Source: Sipunculus nudus (Eukaryota > Annelida > Sipuncula > Golfingiida > Sipunculidae). Taken from it: 64,000 nt of DNA. A model generated the notes under the pieces. It saw only the letters and a program-made list of their open reading frames with translations. It had not been told where the DNA came from and did not search any database. The stretch spans positions 34,366,340 to 34,430,339 of the forward strand of contig CM049322.1 of assembly GCA_026874595.1 (NCBI GenBank). The letters run 5' to 3'. Positions 25,903 through 35,877 of this stretch are shown in pieces. How positions within the stretch are numbered: position 1 is the stretch's first letter; the number at the start of each line of letters is the position of its first letter. A program made the position numbers and the translations under genes.

Positions 25903-28900
25903 CTAGTAAAACAAATAAGTCTAAGGACACCATTTCATGGACGTTTAAACATATATGCATCTGTAAATAAAAATTAGCTGACGTTACCGTCGTCCTAAAG
26001 ACTTAAATTAAAGGCCATGTCCATAAATTTACCATCCAATAAATAGTATCTAGCAATAGATGGGCATTCATGTGTGTTTAACATTATATTATCTGGACGA
26101 GAGATTAAACCTTAATGCGTGGGTAAGGCGAAACGATTATGCCAGAAAAAGGACAATGTCTCAATCAAAATAACGGTATATATATATGAAGGGTATAAAA
26201 GCCTTGATTTTTGCCCGCTTACTGCTGCCAGCGTTTCGATTATTCTGGAGTTTGGTTATAAAATTAAGTAAAGAGCTAAGGTAATTCCAACGACAGTGGA
26301 GGCTAAGAGTAACAATTATTTCAAAATAACAAACAGAATTGTATAAAATATGTGTCGCTTACCGATGGATGCAAAAATGGTGGACTTCATGTGATTGGAC
26401 TCGTCCTTACTTTCTATGCTCACTAAATCACCACCACTCTCCTTGCAGGATTCCCTGCTCTCTGTCCACGTCTTCCACCTCTGACCCTCCTTGTAACACG
26501 AACCACGTCCGTCGTTCGAAAGGAAGAAATGGCCATATCTACCAGGGCATTTTCCTATGAAGATATGGGAGAATAGATAAACAAGTTAGTTTATCATCGT
26601 TCATCGTTTGTCTCCTTTCTCGTATTTTTTCCCTTTTCAACTTGATTTGTCTTTCCAAAGGTAATAAATGAGAGACAAGTATCGCAGTAGGTAATATGAC
26701 ATGCCCAGGGACTGTCAAATACATGCCCAGGGACTGTCAAATACATGCCCAGGGACTGTCAAATTTGTTTAGTGGTTATCGCTAAAAGAGTAAGACAAGG
26801 TTTTTTATTTAGATCAGTGATGTTTTCGCCTTGGGCTTCTGGGCGAGGCATGCCAGAAATAAATGTGATAACAGCACGAATTGTGGCTACAGCCAGCTTC
26901 AGCAGGTTCTTCCCATCTCCGTCATTTTCCCTATTTTTTTTAAACCAATGGCCAGATCTAGTTGTCTGGTGCCATTATTGTATTCAGGTCACGAAGAAAA
27001 ATAATCTACTCTAACTTGGATATCCTCCTGTCAGAGGGCAAGTGGTTTTGTAGAATTGGCCCTTGCCTTCATCTGCGGTACCAGTATGAAATCGTATACA
27101 GGGATGATGTTGACGACGAAGAACAGACTTAGGTTATCAATTTGCTGTGTGCTAAATGATAATACCACTGTGTATAAACTGGTACAAAGTGTTTAATCTG
27201 GTAAAAATTTTCTTTAAAATGCTTTGGCTCATAACTCCAGGCATCCTAAAACGGAGGCCCCATCCGTAAAAGCAACCGAACCTAGGCGGACACGCACCTA
27301 ACTAGTTTATGGAGGTAGTACTTAAGAGGGTGTTATGTGGTGGATGCTATACTATGGCCCCTCCGTTTTTCTCTTCTAATGCTCTGCCTTTATGTTTGTC
27401 TTTGGCTTTATAAACAGCAATTGTTTCTTCTGGCATGTAGTGGTACTGAAATAACTGAACAGCCTTTTCGGCCTCTTCGTAAGAGACACAGGAGTGCCAA
27501 AAAAAATATCTACATTAGCAGAGTCCCAATCTCCAAAATAAAGTGGCTGACAATAGTGAAAGTTTGGTCATTAAAGTTTTTGAGTCAGAATCTTCATTCT
27601 CCTAGAAAAGCCTCTAGTGAAGGATATTAAGCTCTTTCCAGCTTAGATTGAGATCATCATAAATGCTGACACTTCTGACAAAAAGTATACATTCAACTTT
27701 AGAAATGATTAACAACGTTGTATATCGTGAATGTCAATGACTGAGGAATATCAAGTATATAAAACTTAGTTTTACAAAAAAAGGTAGTACTTTATGTAAT
27801 ACATGATCCGATTTTCGATGCGGCTTGTTGCTGTTAAATATATTTTGCTGGCCCCCTCTTGTTATCGGCATATCGATATTCTGTTGATTATATCTTGTCA
27901 TACGGCAGTTAGTGACATGGTCCCATAAGTCGGTTCTGCTTTTAACGCCTTATTTAAATGAAGACGTGTATCAGATTGGAGGTTCCATAGAAACGAGGAA
28001 CTGGAGCAACCAATACTTTTGATAACATTTTTTAATGCAAGCTATATGTTTCCCTGGTAATCCGACATTAACAGAAAAACAAATGGAAAATGAGCTTACC
28101 TTTTATCTCACTATTGTTCCGTTTGTTTTTTCTCTCAGCTTCTACAGTGATGACGGGCATTTCATAGAAAGAGCTCAGGGGGGACTTGCCTTGTTGAGCT
28201 TGTTTTCCCAATAACATGTTAGTTTTGTTACTATTGTTGCCCTGCCCTCCGTGTTCAGTAAATTTGGTCGCTTGAGTTGTGCTCAAAAGAAGTCCTGCCA
28301 AACCAGATGTGTCAATGATCTGCCGATAAGTTACCTTCTGTTTATTTCCGGATTCACTTTTGGGTACCCGTGCAGATGATTTATGGGTAACCGTTCTGCT
28401 TGCTTCAAATGGATTAGTTAGTTCAATCCCGTATTCTGTATTTGACACATAAGTATTCGATTTCTCTGAGGGCTTGCTGTTTGAACCATCCACTTCTTGC
28501 CTTTCAGTTGGCGTCATTTGCCATAAACTCCAATAATGGTCCTTTCTTTTCTTGCTATTCTTAAAAATTGTTAGCTTTGCTTCTTCACTGTTACAAATTC
28601 TTGTCTCTTCCTGTCTTGACAACTGTCCAAAATATGACTGACGCTCCCTCAACTTTTTACCAGTTATGCAATGACTCCAAGGAGACCATTCACTCCAGTC
28701 CCATATTCTACAACCTAAACCCAACTTCAGATTTCAAAAATAAATATACTGCAAAAACATAGATTGTATTCCACAAAGTTTATTATATGTAGTGATAATA
28801 CTCATATTACATATTGTGGTTCTTGATGCAAACAGGCGCGCGCACACGCAAGCAAGCGCACACACACTCCCCTATGTATATATATATATGTATATATGTA

Positions 28901-28932
<32 letters not shown>

Positions 28933-29109
28933 GTGGAACCTCGTAGTGGCGAAGATGAAGGGTTATTCATTATAATTTAACTAGAGTTGTCCGGAATATC
29001 GAGTCTGTAGCTTCGACATATGCGGAATATTCGACTTAAGCGAGTTCGACTCAACGAGGTTTCAGCAGATATGTATATATATATATATATATATATAAAT
29101 ATCAGCTAG

Positions 29110-29141
<32 letters not shown>

Positions 29142-29417
29142 CTGAGATTTTTCTAACATACTATGTGTAATTGTGTTCTAGTGATCGTCAATTTCTTTGG
29201 TACTATATACGTTCTTTTAATGGACCTCTTTTTCAAACACTGCTTCATATCTGTGAGCATTTCTCCAAAGTTTATTCATGCTTGTTGTTAAAAAAACGAT
29301 ATCGAATAAGTTAAACAAACCAATATCAATCTGCTTGAGGTGCATCGGAACTTGACCGATTGTCACGTGACCCATCAACATGAAGATCAATGTGTATGTG
29401 TATGTAGCTCTTCTCAT
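25664..29417 (-). CDS. Lectin D: secreted TSR-like/linker/C-type lectin protein, complete 4-exon gene
   Basis: Exons are 29417-29321 (signal peptide), 28714-28100 (WSEWS plus linker), 26554-26363 and 25902-25664 (lectin domain; stop TGA at 25666-25664). Lengths 97+615+192+239 = 1143 bases give 380 residues. All introns are phase 1. Donors are GTTTGT, GTAAGC and GTAAGC; acceptors are GTTTAG, TTCATAG and TTTACTAG. The leader is MRRATYTYTLIFMLMGHVTI. The lectin half shows KCPGRYGHFF, GRGSCYK, RESCKES, GDLVSIESKDESNHMK, YWTSG, WRWTANGKK, NWVPGQPT, GWFN and MCICEI. Relative to A, the Cys before GWFN is Tyr and an extra Cys appears in CIC, so the second disulphide may be re-paired. QPT replaces EPN or QPD. 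It is a tandem paralogue of lectin A with the same layout. Confidence 0.82.
26363..26554 (-). other. Lectin D exon 3: N-terminal half of the C-type lectin domain
   Basis: This 192-base phase 1-1 exon encodes KCPGRYGHFF, GRGSCYKEG, RESCKES and GDLVSIESKDES. Splice sites TTCATAG and GTAAGC flank it. The plus-strand open frame over the same bases is only its shadow. Confidence 0.8.
26700..26765. repeat. 22-base tandem triplication
   Basis: Three essentially identical copies of CATGCCCAGGGACTGTCAAA plus two bases. It lies in the intron just upstream of the third exon of lectin D. Confidence 0.9.
28100..28714 (-). other. Lectin D exon 2: TSR-like segment and long linker
   Basis: This 615-base phase 1-1 exon begins CRIWDWSEWSPWSHC, then GKKLRERQ and ETRICNSEE. 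That is the W-S-x-W-S-x-C core plus an R-x-R of a thrombospondin type-1 repeat, without the C-S-x-T-C-G strand. About 160 residues rich in Ser, Thr, Lys, Asn and Gln follow, probably a flexible and possibly glycosylated stalk. Confidence 0.75.
28928..29075. mobile_element. Pogo-like MITE between TA arrays
   Basis: The ends read GTGGAACCTCGTAGTGGCGAA and, inverted, CTGAAACCTCGTTGAGTCGAA. Such 'A/G-AACCTCGTT' terminal repeats with TA target sites are typical of pogo/Tigger-type elements. (TA)n arrays abut both ends. No transposase is present. Confidence 0.5.
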
Positions 29418-29983
29418 TCTTTGCGTTGTATGATGGTTACTGGAAGGTAAAATACGAAGAAAATTTAAGCAATATCAGTAAGAGTGTACAGTTTATAGGT
29501 CCTTTAGAATTTTTGAAAATAAAAACTGATTAAAGTGAGACTAATTCGGAAGCGATAATTCCACGCCCTACCTTTAAAATGTGACCCGGCTGTGCGACAA
29601 ACAGCCAACAAGTACATGTATACCGGTTCTTATTGGCACTTTTTCAGGCATAATTGAGCGTTAAGCAGGATAATGTAATTTATTTAGTCCTATTATATCT
29701 TTTATAAAAGATGATAATGTATATTAACTGCTTATCAAGCCTATTATATCAAAGACAGTTCCTTTTTGATTTTTTTATATCCTTGCTTTGTTATGATAAA
29801 TTACGTTATTATTGGATAATATTCGGAATAATAAACAACTGATTGTCACAAATTCATGCATAAAGCGTTTCGTGAATGGTCTTTTGAAGTATATTTCTTT
29901 ATATTATAATCATTATGTTAATTGGTGAATTAATGTCTGGTAGATGACCAAATCAAAACAAGAAAAGTCCGTTTTATCCTTAC

Positions 29984-30080
29984 TTTTCTTAGTAATGGAT
30001 GAAGTGATTATCTGACCAGCTGGGTATGATTGTTTTCCTTGTGCGTTATCTTCAAATGTCCTCAGCGTATTAATTATGTT
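29984..30080 (-). other. Possible minus-strand coding exon upstream of lectin D
   Basis: Acceptor TTTGTCCTTTCCCAG and donor GTAAGG flank 97 bases with only one open frame (phase 0 to 1), reading INTLRTFEDNAQGKQ and YPAGQIITSSITKK. It could be an alternative 5' exon of lectin D, whose exon 2 needs phase 1, or part of another gene. Confidence 0.35.
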
Positions 30081-31820
30081 CTGGGAAAGGACAAATCATT
30101 GAGCATGAACCATTTGCTTATACAATAAAACCACGGCTAAGAGAGACTGAGCAATATTGCCATTGCACTGCCATGTGTATTAGATCCATCCATGGTTCTA
30201 TTGAATCACTGAAGTTTAATTTTCTCAGAGTCATTCCTGTCACCCAGCCAACGACAAAACCTGAAACAAATTCGTTATTTGTCTATAGATCACAAAATTC
30301 TGTAATGAGGAAGTTTGAAAATTCCATCCATTGTCAATGCAGCTAGGATATACAAGGTGAATATATGAAAGCATTAAATTGATACAATGCATTAGGAGAA
30401 AACTCAATGCTAAATAAAGAGAACGTTCTGACAACTTGACAGTCTACGTTTCAAACACGAGCCAGACAACCATAAAGCTGGAAAATAAATGGAAGCATTG
30501 TCATCGTGTCTACAGCATGCTCTCGAATAAACGAATACAAAAACACATAAAAAAAGTCGTTCGTCGATATTCGCCGCCAGTTATACCTGTGAGATATGCT
30601 GCCGAATTGTCAATAAGATTTGATAGACTTGGCTTTTTTTTAGTAAAAACAATTGTTAATTCATTCTTCAAGTTCAACCAGATGACTATTTACATAGGAA
30701 GATTTTTTAATGAAGTTGTATACATTGCGTCATTTTTTAATAATATTTGGATACAAATCTAAGAAAGAAATATGCTACAGTTATTAAGTAAGCAGATTTT
30801 CTCTATTCATGATCTTGTCAAGTATGTCGTAATCTTTGCTAATTAGATGATGGGATTAAAATGTGTTTATGATAAAGATTACCTGCATACAAGGGTTTAA
30901 AGGTTTACAAAAAAATGGTTTCGTTCTTTGATTTATTTCAGGCATAGGCACTTTTAAGCCAAAGGTGACCAACACTGGCTGATCAATGTAGTAACTTACT
31001 GATTACTGTTTCTTTCAGCATATTTGTGGATTTTGCTCTTCCACGTTTTAAAATCCAAACATTTTGGTGGCAAAAACTGAACACATACCATTTTAAGTTT
31101 TAATTCTGCGGCAGGGTTTTAAGTGTAAATTCCCATTTTATCCCTTGTACAGTCAAAATAATCGGCGGGGGGGGGGCGGGTATAATGCAATGGGCAACCC
31201 CCCTTGTCAAATATTAGGGGTATATATAGCCCCCCCCCATGGGATCAACGCTTATGGGGGGCATGGCCTCCCCACTTTCAAAAGTGGGGGGCGATGATTT
31301 GCCCCCACCCCCTCCCCACTTTTTTCATGTATACAGACTTAATTGGACTTAAGAGGAAAAGTAGACTTACCAGACTGGCGGGAACATTTTCTTTTAATAA
31401 GCTTCTTAAATCAGTAACAAATTCACTCTCATTCCCTTCAACATATCCTCCTTCGCTCGGGCGCAAAGCGCCTTTGGTACCTGGAGTACCATTACCATTG
31501 CCACCCCCCCCCCCCTATGAAGATTTGTTTTTGCAGCCTATATATGTATATATATATACATATATATAATTGTATTTATATTTTTTTTGTCTATATATGC
31601 CTATGCATAGGCTTAGGCTTCCCCCTACTTTTTTACCAAACGATTGAGGTCAGTGTGAGCTCTCTGTGTGATATGACCTAAATTCCATTAATCTTTCTAC
31701 TTCTCAGTCTACGTGGCTTACGTGAATATAACTCGGATTTTTCTTCATTTCTTCATTGAGTATGAATAAGAATATTGATTATTATTGTATAATTTTCACA
31801 GTTAAGTGAATTAAATATGA

Positions 31821-32130
31821 TACATTTTATTTTAGTTAGGACTTGTGGAAATTTAGACTACCTGTATGCGTAATTGATAAGTAAATTTAAGTGATAACCT
31901 TATAGAGACCTCTGTTTTGAAATATACCATTTTTTGTTTTGTTTTGCTCAATGTTTAAAATTATATGACTGACATCAGGTCACTTTCTGTAAATCTACTG
32001 TTTATGTTAATGTTTATTTGATAATTACAACTTAGACTTAAAGTAACTTAAAAAAAATGGTATATCCTTTGCCTCACAGTAGGCCTATTTGTTTCGTGCA
32101 TTATGCCATGCACGACAGTGGAAATGGAAA

Positions 32131-32182
<52 letters not shown>

Positions 32183-32316
32183 CATTTTATTTTAGTGAGG
32201 ACTTGTGGAAATTTAGACTACCTGTATGCGTAATTGATAAGTAATCTTAAGTGATAACCTTATAGAGACCTCTGTTTTGAAATATACCATTTTTTGTTTT
32301 GTTTTGCTCAATGTTT
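31821..32316. repeat. 136-base direct repeat pair around a TA array
   Basis: Positions 31821-31956 and 32181-32316 are almost identical (one G/T change and a few bases near 31880/32240). The (TA)n array at about 32135-32181 sits between them. They share the sense TTTTAGTTAGGACTTGTGGA start. Confidence 0.85.
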
Positions 32317-32874
32317 CCCGCTGGATCTGACTAAAGGATGTGTGTGATAAACGTCCCTGAGAATAGATATCATACCCCCCCCCCCCCCAAATAAGAAGGG
32401 CGATCCAAGAAAGGGGCCCCTGGAAGGTCATGAAAGGGTATAATTTTGTTTTAACAGAGTGGTGTTAGTGCGAAGTCATTTTAGGATATGATTATTTGCA
32501 CGCAGGTTACAGGTTTGGTAGATCATTGCGCTTATTGTTTATGTGTATTTTTTTAACTTTATGTATTGTTAATTTTCATGGTTAAATAACATCAGTGCCT
32601 ATACCGGATGCATATTTTGCACAAAATAAAAGTCACCTTACGTAATCTTTATATTTAACGTCTAACGGTTAGTCAGGTATTGAAAGAGTATATACTCTAT
32701 TCCAGCCGGAGGGGGTCTTGTTTGTTTATTTTTATCTTTACCAAGTAGGTGCTTCTGATATAGTATAAGATCGTTTTATTCCAGTAGCTGTGTCGGTAAC
32801 TTTGCTTATCTTTCCTTATGTTGTAAGGGAAGCTACGTTTCAGGCCATGCATCAGTAATTATCAGGGTCTTCGT

Positions 32875-33348
32875 TCAACACTCCAAATACCAGATACTAA
32901 TCAAACCCGCTGACTTTACTTTCACACCGAATAATGGCAACAGCCATGCAGTCGTCCCGCAGATAACCGATTGACAGTTCCCTTCGATGTCACCAAAGCG
33001 GTAGTACCCTAGAAGAGTCTTGTCCTCGATCACTTTGCTTCTAACAAAATAATAGACACGAGAAGAAAACCCCTCCAAGGTAAGGAAAGACCAGGTATGG
33101 GAGACTTGTTTTCCATATATCGCCCAACATCCGCTGTGCATTGAGTAAGTTATTTAGTGCACTGACAGAGCAGTTTGGAACACAATAATGATGGTATTGC
33201 AAACAACCTATACCTCTATATGTGTAAATAATGTTATCAATGTACCTGTTGTAAGTGCAAGTAATATCCCTCGTATATAAACGTCATCAACCTTTGTGAC
33301 GTCACTTTTGTTTTGTAAACAGCTCTCGCAACCATGGTCATAGAATAT
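32875..33348 (-). pseudogene. Possible worn coding remnant
   Basis: 33348-33246 reads DHGCESCLQNKSD and VDDVYIRGILL before a GTACAT donor. 33133-32875 holds CWAIYGKQVSHTW and SSRVYYFVRS, and in another frame LRDDCMAVAIIRCESK. The frames do not join, so this looks like broken coding DNA. The family is not recognised. Confidence 0.25.
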
Positions 33349-34299
33349 CTTTTATGTTGGAGAGTTTGAGGGACTCATCATCATAAGTGGTTAGAACAAT
33401 CGACCTGGATGACACCAGAGAATGAAGGGGTCTGAAGATGACCATTTCCAAATATATGTACAAAAAAGCTCAATGAACAGATGAAAGAGAAGTATATATT
33501 TACATCAATCAATGCATTTATAATGATTGACTGCTCATGCAGCCTTCTTAAACAAAAATCAACGTTCTCGCTGTCATATTGTATAATATTATTTAACAAT
33601 TCAACTTAACATTACGAGCAGAACACGAATAAGAAGGCATGTAACCAATTGTTCATGATCAAAAGAAGGCGTGTTCCCTTTCCTGGACACTATTGACCTG
33701 TTTGATGACACTCTTTGCATGCTAGTTACTGACAGATTTTTATAATGTCACTGATACAGGCGGCTTTTAGGTTACCGTTGGTGTTTTGTATATTAGTTAA
33801 ATAGTATAACATTATTATATAAGATACTTCCGTCAATAATGGTAACATTGTTTGCATGAGCACAGCAAGTTATATACTATCTTTACGAAAATGAAGATGG
33901 CCAATTCGGAATATTTAGGGTCTCTGGCCATGTTTTGTGTAACAGCGTGATAGCAGGAAAAACACATTTTGTGAAGGTGGGGTGTGAGTGGGGTGGAGGG
34001 GTTGCGGAGCCCCCGTGGAGCTGGAGCTAATTTGGCATACCAGATTAGACAAAGTGCTATTTAAATTGACTGAATATGGTGGTTAAAACAGTAGTTATTA
34101 TTATGAATACACGTTTGATCTATATACTATTCTGATTTCTCTGCAATTATTCTTCCCCGAAAAAAATCAATCTCTTTGGCTTAATTTTTTTACTTATGTC
34201 CTCGAAATAATTTTCTTCTAGCTTTTTAACAAACGTGTCATCGGGACTGTATATCAAGCCATGCATCATGCATGTATATTTTTATCGAATTTAGAACAA

Positions 34300-34620
34300 A
34301 ACAAAATGCACCCGGGCAATATACGATGGTGTTCATCTGGATCAGATAACATGGTATGCACCTGCGCCAATAACAATGCATTCTTCTGGGCCAGATAATA
34401 ATTTTTCTGGGCAATATAACATGGTATTCACAAGGACAAATAGTATTTATTTCACATTTGCAAACATAACGGCTTCTGTCTTGGCTGTATAACTGTATAT
34501 AGTCTACCTCTGAGTCATATAACAGTGGGTGCGCCCCGGATGTATTTCATGCTTTATTTCTGGGCCATATAATATGGTAATTATTTTAGCCATATAACAA
34601 GTTTTACACCTGGTCAGGGT
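34300..34620. repeat. Degenerate minisatellite, CTGGGCCATATAACATGG-like unit
   Basis: The phrase 'GGGCC/GGGCAA-ATATAACATGGTAT-CACC' recurs eight or more times with substitutions and variable spacing. No coding sense was found. Confidence 0.6.
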
Positions 34621-35849
34621 TATAGCTTCGCCGGTCGGGGGTAGCCGGGACGAGCTTCTGTCGGCTAGCTCAAAGCTAATATTTGCAACCAACCGACCGC
34701 CACAAAAAAAAACTTATAGATCATAAAAAAGTAACCAGCAATGAAACTTTGTTTATTTATTACCCTAAAATGAATAAGATAAACAAATCAAAACGTGAAA
34801 ATACGTATATTAATTTATATGGAAAATATGGGTGTCCAAAAGCCTTCCAATGCCATTTAAATCATGTAAAAGCCAGAAGCGCTAGAGTGCGCTGCCCCCA
34901 GGCCCCAAATCAGCCCCCCCCCCCCCGGGGCGACCATCACCGCTTGCTTCGCCAATGTCTGTAAATTTAGACGGCACCCAAATCTGTCTAGCTATAACCC
35001 TGCACTTGGTTCATATATTTGACAGGGTATTAGCCCTAAAACAAGCCGAAGCAAACCAGGACACAAAGCAACATTGTTTTGTGATTTCGAAATTGTTTAA
35101 ATAAATTTTTATAGTAACAAATGTTCAGGACTTTGTAAATAAGTCCCAAAACCTACACATTACCATGTCTGATAAAGAAATATAAACCCACAAGAAAATG
35201 AAATAGCAGTATTTTAATATTTTGACGAACGAGGGTGACGTGGCTTATAATGCATCTTTCGATCGACAAAGGGTTTAAAAAGATGTAGAATTAACATTAA
35301 AAGACAAGAAAACAAATAAGTTCAACAGTTGCCATAACACGCAAAACGTGTTCTAAACTGGCCATTAGAACCCGATAAACCTCCGCGGGTGTAAAAAATA
35401 CATGTGTTGGGGGCACGCCAAAACTCAGCCATTGAAAAAAATGTATTTAGTAAAACACCATCAGTAAATTATATCTATCTATTGATATCACACTTCCCTG
35501 ACATTTACTTTTGACGAGATTTGTACCAATATATCGAAGATATACAACTACAAGATCGTTTGATTATGACCAATAATCAAATCAAAACTAAACGAAAAAT
35601 TACAATACCAGTATAAACAGGAAAAGAAATATTCAAGCAACGAATAGACTCGATGTCCATGTGTTCGCTATAACCTTTATCATGGCAATTTGAAATATGA
35701 TGTCGTAAGAAGAAATGTAGCACTTTCGACTAAAATACATATTTTTCTACAAATCAAAGCTTTTCATCTGTGCATTAAACATAACCGGTGCCACCAGAAG
35801 CTAGTCTTCCGGTATATGCAACGAAAGCCCATTGGTATGGAAAGCGTTT

Positions 35850-35877
35850 TCACATTGCAGCCACACCGTCTTTTTTC
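35850..35877 (-). other. Possible receptor last exon: nine-codon tail
   Basis: Acceptor TTCTTTAG is followed by G and then KKDGVAAM and TGA in the phase-2 frame required by exon 17. The other two frames also stay open for some distance. The predicted tail has no tyrosine motif. A longer tail spliced from elsewhere in 33-36 kb is not excluded. Confidence 0.35.

Larger units (their letters stand above)
30081..35849. other. Interval between lectin D and the receptor
   Basis: Mostly non-coding. It holds poly-C/poly-G tracts (31165, 31213, 31505, 32377, 34914), the 136-base repeat pair, the 34.3-kb minisatellite and the worn remnant at 32.9-33.3 kb. The 108-codon plus frame at 30436 is not recognisable. 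Confidence 0.5.

Noticed and set aside
30436-30762. 108-codon plus-strand open frame
   Set aside because: No domain, splice support or codon pattern of a real gene; length is not unusual for this much sequence.
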